NCBI RefSeq assembly: GCF_008329645.1
Contig: NZ_CP043474.1
Span: 5,332,001 to 5,396,000, forward strand
Length of the DNA: 64,000 bases
Direction: 5' to 3'
DNA from: Mycolicibacterium grossiae
GTDB lineage: Bacteria > Actinomycetota > Actinomycetes > Mycobacteriales > Mycobacteriaceae
The stretch's first letter is position 1. The number at the start of each line of letters is the position of its first letter. Below the pieces are notes generated by a model. The model was not told where the DNA came from and did not search any database. It saw only the letters and a list, made by a program, of their open reading frames with translations. Shown here piece after piece: positions 43,217 to 51,780 of this stretch. The position numbers and the translations under genes were made by a program.

Positions 43217-44164
43217 GTGGATGAGACGGGAACGCCGGAGACCTGGGTGCCGGCACTGGACGGCAGGCTGGCCGTCATCACCGGCGGCAGCGACGGGATC
43301 GGCCTCGGGCTGGCCGGGCGGCTGGCTGCGGCCGGCGCCGAGGTGATCCTCCCGGTGCGCAATGCCGACAAGGGCCGCGCCGCCATCGACCGGATCACGC
43401 GCGCCGCCCCCGGGGCGACGGTCACGCTGCGCCGCCTCGACCTGGCCTCGCAACAGTCGATCGCCGACCTGGCGGGCGAGCTGGTCGCCGAGGGCCGGCC
43501 CATCCACCTGCTCGTCAACAACGCCGGCGTCATGACGCCGCCGCACCGCCAGACGACGGCCGACGGGTTCGAACTGCAATGGGGCACCAACCATCTCGGT
43601 CACTTCGCGCTGACCGCCCGCCTGCTGCCACTGTTGCGGGCGGGCCGCGCCCGCGTCACGACCCAGTCGAGCATCGCGGCGGCGTCGAACGGAATCAATT
43701 GGAATGACCTCGACTTCACGACGTCGTACTCCGCGGGCCGTGCCTACAGCCAGTCGAAGATCGCCAACCTGATGTTCGGCCTGGAGTTGCACCGGCGCAG
43801 CGCGGCGGCCGGCTGGGGCGTGACGAGCACCGTCTCGCATCCCGGCATCACGGCCACCAATCTGCTGGCGGCACAACCACACCTGGGCCGCACCCGCGAC
43901 ACACCCGCGGTCCGGGTGATCCGGGCGCTCGCCCGCGTCGGCATCCTCAGCCAGACGGTCGACCGCGGCCTGCTGCCCGCCCTGTACGCGGCCGTGCACC
44001 CCGACGCCCGCAGCGGCGCCTTCTACGGGCCGCGCGGGTTCCGGCACCTGTCCGGGCCGCCCGCGGAGCAGGAGGTGTACCGCCCCGCACGCGACGCCGC
44101 CGACGCCGCTCGGCTGTGGGAGGTGTCCGAACGGCTCGTGGGCGTGGCGTTCGCCGCCGTCTGA
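43217..44164 (+). CDS. Short-chain dehydrogenase/reductase (classical SDR)
   Basis: 315 aa. Cofactor motif TGGSDGIGLG (TGxxxGIG), NNAG (LVNNAGV), Ser in SSIAAAS and the active-site Y-x3-K as YSQSK. The long C-terminal part and size fit WWOX/retinol-dehydrogenase-like bacterial SDRs. GTG 43217 is chosen because GGGAG lies 6 nt upstream and the Rossmann fold starts soon after. Probable partner of the upstream MmyB-type regulator; substrate unknown. Confidence 0.86.
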   Translation: MDETGTPETWVPALDGRLAVITGGSDGIGLGLAGRLAAAGAEVILPVRNADKGRAAIDRITRAAPGATVTLRRLDLASQQSIADLAGELVAEGRPIHLLVNNAGVMTPPHRQTTADGFELQWGTNHLGHFALTARLLPLLRAGRARVTTQSSIAAASNGINWNDLDFTTSYSAGRAYSQSKIANLMFGLELHRRSAAAGWGVTSTVSHPGITATNLLAAQPHLGRTRDTPAVRVIRALARVGILSQTVDRGLLPALYAAVHPDARSGAFYGPRGFRHLSGPPAEQEVYRPARDAADAARLWEVSERLVGVAFAAV

Positions 44165-44248
44165 GTCGCCGCGACGGAGCAGCCGATCGACGCCGGCCGT
44201 GCCGTGCGTGAGGCAGTGGCTCCGCGGCGAGCAAGCACACCGGTCGCT

Positions 44249-44968
44249 TCAGTCGGGCAGCACGGTCAGGTGGAGCCGAGCGACGATCCGCAGCGCCTGC
44301 GCCGCGTCCGCACCGTCGAAGACTGCGGCATGTATTCCACGCATGGCCCCGGTGATGGCACGAGCTGCTGCCTCGACGTCGATGTCGGAATCCATTGCTG
44401 CGGCGCCGACCAACGTGCGCAACAGTCGCGCCACCGCCTGCTCGAAGGTGTCATGCCAACGCAGGGCGAAGCTGTCCGACCTCGGAACCCCGAGGTCGCG
44501 GAACAAGACGTGCGCCGACGGCGTGTCATAGATGGCTTCGGCCGACAACCGGAGGAAGAGGCTCAACTGCAGTGACGGATTCGACGGCCATTGGGCGTCT
44601 CGATAGCGCTGCCCCATGGCGTCGACCAGGACCGTGGCTGCGTCGTCGACCGCAGCCCGGAAGAGGTCGCGTTTGCTCTCGAAGTGATGGAAAGCGGTAC
44701 GCAACGCGACGCCGGAAGACCGGGCCACCTCCTCGACGGTGATCTGGCTGTAGTCGCGATCCCGTAGCAGGGACTGCGTGGCGTGCAGCAAGCGGACGTC
44801 CGCGGGTTCCGGCTCCGGAGCGCCGTGCGACGCGTCGTGAGACCACCGGTACAGCGTGGCCGGGTGCACTCCCAACTCCCGCGCCACGATCGATGCGCGC
44901 TCACCCGCGAGGACGCGGTCGACGGCGGCGCGGCGCTCGACGTCGCTGCGGCGCGCCTTGGATCCCAT
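44249..44968 (-). CDS. TetR-type regulator with an extra N-terminal helix-turn-helix
   Basis: 239 aa. Residues about 1-48 contain a first HTH (VARELGVHPATLYRWSHD), resembling transposase/MerR-like DNA-binding units. A canonical TetR HTH follows at about 55-105 (ITVEEVARSSGVALRTAFHH, FESKRDLF). Residues 110-235 are the TetR ligand/dimer domain. Two DNA-binding units in one chain are unusual for TetR proteins. ATG 44968 is used; a longer start (45013) would overlap the candidate operator. Divergent from the SDR pair at 45079-46918, its likely targets. Confidence 0.82.
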   Translation of the reverse strand: MGSKARRSDVERRAAVDRVLAGERASIVARELGVHPATLYRWSHDASHGAPEPEPADVRLLHATQSLLRDRDYSQITVEEVARSSGVALRTAFHHFESKRDLFRAAVDDAATVLVDAMGQRYRDAQWPSNPSLQLSLFLRLSAEAIYDTPSAHVLFRDLGVPRSDSFALRWHDTFEQAVARLLRTLVGAAAMDSDIDVEAAARAITGAMRGIHAAVFDGADAAQALRIVARLHLTVLPD

Positions 44969-44986
44969 CCGCCGATCGTACGGCGC

Positions 44987-45014
44987 ATTGCATTTATTGC
45001 AGTTGATATGCAAT
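44987..45014. promoter_or_regulatory. Candidate TetR operator (ATTGCA half-sites)
   Basis: An AT-rich stretch between the TetR and SDR genes holds ATTGCA at 44987 and 44996 (9-nt direct spacing) and TGCAAT at 45009-45014. The outer pair ATTGCAT/ATGCAAT is a 7-bp inverted repeat with a 14-nt spacer; the inner pair has a 7-nt spacer. It is the most A/T-rich non-coding patch nearby and ends 64 nt before the SDR start. Confidence 0.5.
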
Positions 45015-45078
45015 AGTCGCGTTACAACAGCCGGGTGACGACGTGATGAGCCGCCGGCGCCGACGGAAGGGGGTATCG

Positions 45079-45885
45079 ATGGTCGAGCCCTTTCACGCTT
45101 CCCGAGCCCTGATCACCGGGGCCAGTTCGGGAATCGGCGAGGCCTTCGCCCGGGCGCTCGCGCAGCGCGGCTGCGACCTCGTCCTGGTGGCCCGACGGCA
45201 GGATCGCCTCGACGCACTCGCAGACCGGCTCGAGGCCGATCACGGGATCTCCTGCACCCGAATCGCTTTCGACCTGTCCGTAGAGTCACCCGGCGGCCGG
45301 CTGCGCCAACTCGTCGACGGCGATATCGACCTGGTCATCAACAACGCCGGCTTCGCCACCCAGGGGCAGTTCCTCGACGTCGACGCGAGCGACTACGCGC
45401 GGGTATTGGCGGTCGACGTCGCAGCGGTCGTCGACATCTGCCATGCCTTTCTCCCTCAGATGATCCGACGCCGTCACGGCGCCATCATGAACATCAGCAG
45501 CACGACCGCCTATCAACCAGTACCTTCCCTGGCCGTGTATGCGGCGGCGAAGTCCTTCGTCCTCAGCTTCAGTCAATCGTTGTGGTACGAGGCGAGACAG
45601 CACGGGGTCACGGTATTCTCCTTCGCCCCCGGACCTACGCGGACCGAATTCTTCGACGTGATCGGCGAAACCGCCACGGCGGTGGGCCGGATGCAGACCG
45701 CCGACCAGGTGGCGGCGGCGGGCCTGCGCGCACTCGATCGCCGCCGCACTCCCCCGTCGGCGGTCTCGGGAGCGGGCAATGCGGTCGCCGCAGCGCTGGC
45801 GCGACTGGTCCCCCGGCGCGTACTCATGCCCGTCCTGGCGCGCTCGTTGCGGCCGCTGCGGGGTTCAGACGACCCCGTCCGTTGA
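45079..45885 (+). CDS. Short-chain dehydrogenase/reductase (classical SDR, YqjQ/DltE-like)
   Basis: 268 aa. TGASSGIGEAF cofactor motif, NNAG (VINNAGFATQG), catalytic Ser in NISSTTAYQ and Y-x3-K as YAAAK. C-terminus Arg-rich and extended. ATG 45079 has GGAAGGGGG upstream. It begins a two-gene set with the NmrA-like gene, divergent from the two-HTH TetR gene. Base composition is lower in GC than neighbours: 36 of 60 bases at 45541-45600, compared with 44 of 60 at 47041-47100. Confidence 0.86.
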   Translation: MVEPFHASRALITGASSGIGEAFARALAQRGCDLVLVARRQDRLDALADRLEADHGISCTRIAFDLSVESPGGRLRQLVDGDIDLVINNAGFATQGQFLDVDASDYARVLAVDVAAVVDICHAFLPQMIRRRHGAIMNISSTTAYQPVPSLAVYAAAKSFVLSFSQSLWYEARQHGVTVFSFAPGPTRTEFFDVIGETATAVGRMQTADQVAAAGLRALDRRRTPPSAVSGAGNAVAAALARLVPRRVLMPVLARSLRPLRGSDDPVR

Positions 45886-45937
45886 CGCAAACCTCAGACG
45901 GCAGGACATCGTTCACGACCTACGAGAGGAGCAGACC

Positions 45938-46918
45938 ATGATCGTGGTGACCAGTGCAGCGGGCGGTGTCGGACGTCCGCTGGTTCGCGGCCTGGCGGCC
46001 GACCACCACCAGGTGCGGGCCTTCGTGAAGAACGAGGACCAAGCACGACGATCACGGGCCGACGGCGCGACCGACGTCGTGATCGGAGACCTTCGCCGCC
46101 CCGGCGATCTCGAATCGGCACTCCGCGAAGCGAGTCGGATCTATCACGCTGCTCCGACCCAGCTCATCGACGAACTCCCGGTGATCGAACGATTGATCGC
46201 AGCAGCCCGAACCGAGCACCTGGACCACGTCGTGTTCCACTCGGTGATTCATCCCGACATCGCCGAACTCCCCCACCACCGCCAGAAACTGTTGGCGGAG
46301 CGCGCGTTGCGGGATTCCGGGCTGCCCGTGACGATCCTCCGCCCCTCGCACTACATGCAGAACGTCCTGGAGTTCTGGGACTTCTTCGGTGCGGGGCTGC
46401 TCCCGTACCCGACCTCACCGGACAGCCCGATGGGACTGGTCGACGTCGAGGACATCGCTGCCGCGGCGGCCCACGTCTTGACCCATCCCGAGGGTCACGT
46501 CGGCCAGACCTATGACCTGTCCACCGTCGAACTCACCCGTCGCGAGATGGCGCGCATCTGGAGCCGAGTGCTCGACCACCCGATGACCGCCGTTCGGCTG
46601 CCCCCGGAGTCGTTGACGAACCCACTGTCGGCCGTGGGATCGTTCGGTCCCGCACTCGTGCAGTCACTGGTGTCGACCAGGCTCCGGTCCGTCCCCCACA
46701 TCGTTCGCGGGCTCCGAGCCGCACCGAATGCCCGTGGTTTCCGGAGCTGGCCGGCCGACGCCCAGGACACGTACCTGCGGATGATGAGGTACTACGACGT
46801 GCACGGGCTGCCCGCCGGCGATTTCGCTGACCTGCCGAAGGTGTTGCCGCGGCCGGCCATCGACTACGAGCAGTTCGCGCGCCGTACCGCGGCAGAACGC
46901 GGTGTCGCCACTGCCTAG
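45938..46918 (+). CDS. NmrA-like atypical SDR, NAD(P)-binding
   Basis: 326 aa. The N-terminal Rossmann motif is VTSAAGGVGRPLVRGL, and the family shows ILRPSHYMQNVLEF and GLVDVEDIAAAAAHVL. NmrA-like proteins include quinone oxidoreductases and redox-sensing regulators with no Tyr/Lys dyad, as here. A GAGAGGAG ribosome-binding site precedes the ATG. It lies 52 nt after the SDR and is probably co-transcribed with it. Confidence 0.83.
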   Translation: MIVVTSAAGGVGRPLVRGLAADHHQVRAFVKNEDQARRSRADGATDVVIGDLRRPGDLESALREASRIYHAAPTQLIDELPVIERLIAAARTEHLDHVVFHSVIHPDIAELPHHRQKLLAERALRDSGLPVTILRPSHYMQNVLEFWDFFGAGLLPYPTSPDSPMGLVDVEDIAAAAAHVLTHPEGHVGQTYDLSTVELTRREMARIWSRVLDHPMTAVRLPPESLTNPLSAVGSFGPALVQSLVSTRLRSVPHIVRGLRAAPNARGFRSWPADAQDTYLRMMRYYDVHGLPAGDFADLPKVLPRPAIDYEQFARRTAAERGVATA

Positions 46919-46945
46919 GCACCGTTTCGCTGCCACGACGCACCC

Positions 46946-46974
46946 TTGACACGGCGATCTCGACGTCGTACTCA
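46946..46974 (+). promoter_or_regulatory. Promoter of the cytochrome P450 gene
   Basis: TTGACA (46946-46951), a 17-nt spacer and TACTCA (46969-46974) form a near-consensus SigA-type promoter. The -10 ends 6 nt before the ATG at 46981, so the mRNA should be leaderless. Confidence 0.6.
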
Positions 46975-46980
46975 TGAGAC

Positions 46981-48219
46981 ATGACGGCAGATGTGTCTCA
47001 CGAGGTGCCGGTGCGGTTCGCCCTCGCGACGGCCGAAACCTGGCCCGACCCCTGGCCGATGTACCGGGCGCTGCGCGATCACGACCCGGTGCACCACGTC
47101 GTCCCCGCCGACCGGCCGGACCACGACTACTACGTCCTGTCCCGCCACGCCGACATCTGGGCGGCCGCGCGCGACCACGGAACGTTCTCGTCGGCCGAGG
47201 GACTGACGGTGAACTACGGCGAACTCGACCTGATCGGGCTCGCCGACAACCCGCCGATGGTGATGCAGGACCCGCCGGCGCACACCGCCTTCCGCAAGCT
47301 GGTGTCGCGCGGGTTCACGCCGCGCCAGGTCGAGTCCGTCGAACCCCGGGTCCGCGCGTTCGTCGTCGAGCGCCTCGAGCGGCTGCGCGCCGCGGGCGGC
47401 GGCGACGTCGTGACCGAGCTGTTCAAACCGCTGCCGTCGATGGTCGTCGCGCACTACCTCGGCGTGCCGGAGGCCGACCGGGACCGCTTCGACGGGTGGA
47501 CCGACGCGATCGTCGCGGCGAACACGACCGAGGGCGGGATCGGCGGGGCGCTCGACACGCTCGGCGAGGGTCTCGGCGAGATGATGGCGTACTTCACCGC
47601 GCTGGTGGAGAAGCGCCGCACCGACCCGCAGGACGACACGGTTTCCCATCTCGTCGCCGCCGGGATCGGCGTCGACGGCGACCTCGCCGGGCTGCTGTCG
47701 ATCCTCGCGTTCACGTTCACCATGGTCACCGGCGGCAACGACACCACGACCGGGATGCTCGGCGGTGCGGTGCAACTGCTGCACCAGCGACCCGATCAGC
47801 GGGCGCTGCTGGCCGGCGACCCCGCGTTGATCGGCGACGCCGTGGAGGAACTGCTGCGGCTGACCTCGCCGGTGCAGATGCTGGGCCGCACCGCGACACG
47901 CGATGTCACGATCGGCGACGTCGACGTCCCCGCGGGGCGGCGCGTCATGCTGCTGTACGGCTCGGGCAACCGCGACGAACGCCAGTTCGGTTCCGACGCA
48001 GGCGAACTCGACGTCACCCGCCGCCCGCGGAACATCCTCACCTTCAGTCACGGCGCGCACCACTGCCTCGGCGCCGCCGCGGCACGCATGCAGTCCCGCG
48101 TCGCCCTGATCGAACTGCTTGCCCGCATCCCGGACTTCACGGTCGACGAGGACGCGATCGTCTGGTCCGGCGGGAGCTACGTGCGGCGGCCGCTGTCGGT
48201 GCCGATCACGGTGCGCTGA
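46981..48219 (+). CDS. cyp130: Cytochrome P450 (CYP130-like, Rv1256c)
   Basis: 412 aa. Haem-binding loop FSHGAHHCLG with Cys362; ExxR as E290-R293 (EELLR). The I-helix oxygen-activation motif is GGNDTT (251-256), where most P450s have AGxDT. Soluble, needing separate ferredoxin and reductase, not in the window. Next to a TetR gene whose ATG overlaps the stop by one base (TGATG), as in Rv1256c-Rv1255c. Substrate unknown; CYP130 binds azoles and N-arylamides in vitro. Confidence 0.9.
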   Translation: MTADVSHEVPVRFALATAETWPDPWPMYRALRDHDPVHHVVPADRPDHDYYVLSRHADIWAAARDHGTFSSAEGLTVNYGELDLIGLADNPPMVMQDPPAHTAFRKLVSRGFTPRQVESVEPRVRAFVVERLERLRAAGGGDVVTELFKPLPSMVVAHYLGVPEADRDRFDGWTDAIVAANTTEGGIGGALDTLGEGLGEMMAYFTALVEKRRTDPQDDTVSHLVAAGIGVDGDLAGLLSILAFTFTMVTGGNDTTTGMLGGAVQLLHQRPDQRALLAGDPALIGDAVEELLRLTSPVQMLGRTATRDVTIGDVDVPAGRRVMLLYGSGNRDERQFGSDAGELDVTRRPRNILTFSHGAHHCLGAAAARMQSRVALIELLARIPDFTVDEDAIVWSGGSYVRRPLSVPITVR

Positions 48220-48800
48220 TGGCCGACTGGCTGGCCGAGCGGCGCGGCGAGGTGGCCGCCGAGGCCATCCTCGACGCCGCCGAGGCGCTGTTCACCGAGC
48301 GCGGGGCGGCGAACGTCGGGATGCACGACATCGCCCGCGCGTCGGGCTGCTCCCGGGCGACGCTGTACCGCTACTTCGAGAACCGCGACGCGCTGTACGC
48401 GGCGTACGTGCACCGCGAAGCCCACCGGGTGTTCGCCGACCTGGCCGAGCGCATCCCGCGCACCGGCGACCGCAGCGAGCGGTTGCTCGCCGGCCTGACG
48501 ACTGCGCTGCGCAGCGTGCGCGAAAGCCCCGCCCTGTCCTCGTGGTTCGTCGCCACGCAGCGTCCGCTCGGCGGCGAGATGGCCGAACGCTCCGAGGTCA
48601 TCGGGGCGCTCACCGAGTCCTTCCTCGCCTCGCTGGATCTCGACGACGTCGCCCGCCGCGCCCGCTGGCTGGTGCGGGTGCTGGTGTCGCTGCTGGTCTT
48701 CCCCGGCCGCAACGCCGACGACGAGCGCACGATGCTGCAGCAGTTCGTGCTGCCCGCGGTCCTCGCGCCGACACTGCTGTCAGAACGCGATTCCGGCTGA
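48219..48800 (+). CDS. TetR-family regulator (Rv1255c-like)
   Basis: 193 aa. N-terminal HTH with GMHDIARASGCSRATLYRYF (about 34-53). The C-terminal helical domain is typical in length. The ATG overlaps the cytochrome P450 stop, so the two are co-translated and the P450 is the likely target. The last codons lie inside an inverted repeat that ends the operon (48775-48818). Confidence 0.88.
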   Translation: MADWLAERRGEVAAEAILDAAEALFTERGAANVGMHDIARASGCSRATLYRYFENRDALYAAYVHREAHRVFADLAERIPRTGDRSERLLAGLTTALRSVRESPALSSWFVATQRPLGGEMAERSEVIGALTESFLASLDLDDVARRARWLVRVLVSLLVFPGRNADDERTMLQQFVLPAVLAPTLLSERDSG

Positions 48801-48818
48801 GAACGCGATCTGACAGCA
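48775..48818. terminator. Inverted repeat between convergent genes
   Basis: Perfect 10-bp arms TGCTGTCAGA (48775-48784) and TCTGACAGCA (48809-48818) with a 24-nt loop that carries the direct repeat AACGCGA. The left arm encodes the TetR C-terminus; the element ends 24 nt before the stop of the convergent acyltransferase. Likely bidirectional terminator. Confidence 0.6.
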
Positions 48819-48841
48819 GGCTCGGCGGGGAGAACCGGCGC

Positions 48842-50011
48842 TCAGGTGCGCACCCGGGTGAATCGGTGCAGCAGCCACGCCAGCGGCACGGACACGACCA
48901 TGGTCCAGAAGAACAGCCACCACGTCGACCCGGTGTAGATCGGGTAGCGCAGCAGCTCGACCATCACCAGTTCCATGGTGACGAGGTGGATCAGGAAGAT
49001 CTCGTAGGAGATCTCGCCGAGGAACACCATGGGCCGGCTGGCCATTGCCCGGCCGTACAGGCCCCGGTCCCCCAGAGCCAGCGGCGCCACCACCAGCGTC
49101 GCGATCACGGCGTAGAACGCGGCCTTCGCCAGTCCCTCGTAGAGCTGGGCGGGCGACGTCGTGGGCGCTCCGGCGATCGGCGTCGACGCGATGACGTAGC
49201 AGACGACCGCCAGCGGGATGCAGATCGCCGCGTAGGCGCGGGCACCGGTCTCGCGCCACACCGCCAGCAGCATGCCGCCGATGAACCACGCCAGGTACGT
49301 CGGCAACCACAGCCGTGCGCCGTCGGGCAGGAACGACGTCAGGTGCACCAGCGTCAGCCACGCCGGGGTCACCAGGGCCAGCGCCGCGAGGCCCGCCAGC
49401 AGCAGGCCCGGCCGCCACCGCCGCCGACACAGCCCCACCAGCAGCACCCACGCCAGCAAGGGCAGCGCCACGTAGAACGCGGCCTCCACGGCGAGGCTCC
49501 ACATCTGCGTCAGCCCCTGGTGCAGATAGGAGTACAGGTAGTCGTCGGTGTAGATCTGGGTCAGCGTGAGGTTGCGGAACAGCCCCTCCCAGGTGTGCCC
49601 GGGATTCGGTCCGGCCGTGCGGAAGTGGTACACCGCGTACGCCGCGAGCACCGTCACGACGTAGGCGGGCATGATGCGCCGCACCCGGTGCCAGGCGTAG
49701 CGCCGCACCGACGGCGCGTCGCGGCCCTGCGCCGCCGCGCGCACCCACGGACCGAACAGCAGGAACCCGGAGAGCACGAAGAAGATCGGCACTCCGATCT
49801 CCATGCGGGAGTAGACCAGACCCTCGAAGCCGTGGGTGTAGCGCCCGGTGGTGTACGCGGCGTGGGTGAGCACCACCAGGATCGCGGCGAGCGCGCGGAC
49901 GCCCGTCAACGACGACACCCGGCCGGTGCTCACCGACTCCAGGCCGCCCACGTCGGGCTCGGTCGACGAACTCGCCGGGGCCGCGTCGCCCCGGCGCTGG
50001 GGCGACGTCAC
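48842..50011 (-). CDS. Acyltransferase 3 family membrane protein (Rv1254-like)
   Basis: 389 aa with about ten membrane helices. The N-terminal LTGVRALAAILVVLTHA carries the family R-A-x-A-x-x-x-V-x-x-x-H pattern whose His is catalytic, and MEIGVPIFFVLSGFLLF is typical. Such enzymes move acyl groups onto envelope glycans or antibiotics. The ATG overlaps the DEAD-box helicase stop by 4 nt, so it is coupled to that gene. Confidence 0.88.
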   Translation of the reverse strand: MTSPQRRGDAAPASSSTEPDVGGLESVSTGRVSSLTGVRALAAILVVLTHAAYTTGRYTHGFEGLVYSRMEIGVPIFFVLSGFLLFGPWVRAAAQGRDAPSVRRYAWHRVRRIMPAYVVTVLAAYAVYHFRTAGPNPGHTWEGLFRNLTLTQIYTDDYLYSYLHQGLTQMWSLAVEAAFYVALPLLAWVLLVGLCRRRWRPGLLLAGLAALALVTPAWLTLVHLTSFLPDGARLWLPTYLAWFIGGMLLAVWRETGARAYAAICIPLAVVCYVIASTPIAGAPTTSPAQLYEGLAKAAFYAVIATLVVAPLALGDRGLYGRAMASRPMVFLGEISYEIFLIHLVTMELVMVELLRYPIYTGSTWWLFFWTMVVSVPLAWLLHRFTRVRT

Positions 50012-51696
50012 TCGTGCTTTCTGCCTCGATGCGGCTTGGGCCCCCGGTCGGGCGCCAGGTTGATCGGTACGCCCTGGATCTTGGTGTGCTCCAACGCCTT
50101 CAGCGTCTGCTTGCTCAGCTTCGCCGGCAACTCGACCAGCGAGTAGTCCAGCCGGATCGAGATGTGCCCGAAGTCGCTGCGGTGCAGCCCGCCCTCGTTG
50201 GCGATGGCGCCGACGATGGCGCCCGGCATCACCTTGTGCCGCTTGCCCACCGAGATGCGGTAGGTGGCCAGGTCGTCGCGCACCTCGCGGCGCTTGCGCG
50301 GCGGGCCGTCGTCGTCGCGGCCGGTGCGCTCGGGACGTTCGCGGCGCTTCTCCGGCGGCGGCTCCGTCATCAGGAACTCTCCGCCGTCGTGGCTCTGCAG
50401 CGCCAACGCGGCGGCGATGTCGGCCATCGGGACGTCGTGGTCGCGCTCGTAACCCTCGATCAGCTTGCGGAACAGGTCGATCCCGGGTGCGTTGAGGCCC
50501 TCGGTGATCGCGTCGCGGAACTTCTGCACGCGCTGGGCGTTGACGTCGTCTACCGACGGCAGCTGCGACTCGACGATCTTCTTGCGCGTCACGCGCTCGA
50601 TGGAGTTCAGCAGATGCCGCTCACGCGGGGTCACGAACAGCAGCGCGGTGCCCGAACGCCCGGCGCGGCCGGTGCGCCCGATGCGGTGCACGTAGGACTC
50701 CGGGTCGTGCGGGATGTCGTAGTTGACGACGTGCGAGATCCGCTCGACGTCGAGACCGCGGGCCGCGACGTCGGTGGCGACCAGGATGTCGATCGAGCCG
50801 TCCTTGAGCTGCGCGATGGTGCGCTCGCGGGCGGCCTGGGCGATGTCGCCGTTGATGGCGGCCGCGGCGAACCCGCGGGCCCGCAGCTTCTCGGCGACCT
50901 CCTCGGTGGCCTGCTTGGTGCGGACGAACACGATCATCGCGTCGCCCTGCTCGACCTCGAGCAGCCGGGTGAGCGCGTCCATCTTCCGCGGGTAGGACAC
51001 CTGGTAGTAGCGCTGCGTGATGTTCTCGGCAGTCTGGGTCTTCGCCTTGACGGTGACCTCGACCGGATCGTGCAGGTACTTGCTGGTGATCTTCTTGATC
51101 GCGGGCGGCATGGTCGCCGAGAACAGCGCGACCTGCTTGTACTCGGGCGTCTCGGCGAGGATGCGCTCGACGTCCTCGGCGAAGCCCATCTGCAGCATCT
51201 CGTCGGCCTCGTCGAGCACCATGTAGTCCAGGTGCGAGAGGTCGAGGCTGCCCTTCTCCAGGTGGTCGATCACGCGACCGGGCGTGCCGACGACCACCTG
51301 CGCGCCGCGCTTCAGCCCGGCCAGCTGGGGGCCGTAGGGCGACCCGCCGTACACCGGCAGCACGTTGACCCGCAGGTGCGCGCCGTAGCGGCCGAAGGCC
51401 TCGGCGACCTGCAGCGCCAGCTCGCGGGTCGGGGCCAGCACGAGGGCCTGGGTGGTGCGGCTGTCGGTGTCGATCTTGGACAGGATCGGGATGGCGAAGG
51501 CCGCGGTCTTGCCGGTGCCGGTCTGGGCGAGACCGACGACGTCGGAACCCTCCAGCATCGCCGGGATGGTGGCGGCCTGGATCGCGGATGGGGTCTCGTA
51601 GCCGACATCGGTGACCGCCTGCAGTACCTCGGGGCGAATCTGCAGGTCGGCGAAGGTGGTCTCGGCGCCGGGGGCGTCCGATTCGGGCGATGTCAT
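50008..51696 (-). CDS. deaD: DEAD-box ATP-dependent RNA helicase (DeaD/CsdA-like, Rv1253)
   Basis: 562 aa. Q motif (F15-Q40), Walker A AQTGTGKT (57-64), PTRELA, TPGR, DEAD (162-165), SAT (193-195) and HRIGRTGR in the second RecA domain. The C-terminus (about 465-545) is a DbpA-type RNA-binding fold (YRISVGKRHKVMPGAIVGAI), ending in a basic tail. It unwinds RNA duplexes in ribosome assembly and cold or stress response. TAGACT ends 9 nt before the ATG. Confidence 0.94.
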   Translation of the reverse strand: MTSPESDAPGAETTFADLQIRPEVLQAVTDVGYETPSAIQAATIPAMLEGSDVVGLAQTGTGKTAAFAIPILSKIDTDSRTTQALVLAPTRELALQVAEAFGRYGAHLRVNVLPVYGGSPYGPQLAGLKRGAQVVVGTPGRVIDHLEKGSLDLSHLDYMVLDEADEMLQMGFAEDVERILAETPEYKQVALFSATMPPAIKKITSKYLHDPVEVTVKAKTQTAENITQRYYQVSYPRKMDALTRLLEVEQGDAMIVFVRTKQATEEVAEKLRARGFAAAAINGDIAQAARERTIAQLKDGSIDILVATDVAARGLDVERISHVVNYDIPHDPESYVHRIGRTGRAGRSGTALLFVTPRERHLLNSIERVTRKKIVESQLPSVDDVNAQRVQKFRDAITEGLNAPGIDLFRKLIEGYERDHDVPMADIAAALALQSHDGGEFLMTEPPPEKRRERPERTGRDDDGPPRKRREVRDDLATYRISVGKRHKVMPGAIVGAIANEGGLHRSDFGHISIRLDYSLVELPAKLSKQTLKALEHTKIQGVPINLAPDRGPKPHRGRKHE

Positions 51697-51780
51697 CGGT
51701 GTGTCAGTCTACGGTGTTCTCCCGCCGCCAGCCGCCACGCTGCGGCAGCACCCGGGCGGACCCGGGTACCGTGCCCAGGT

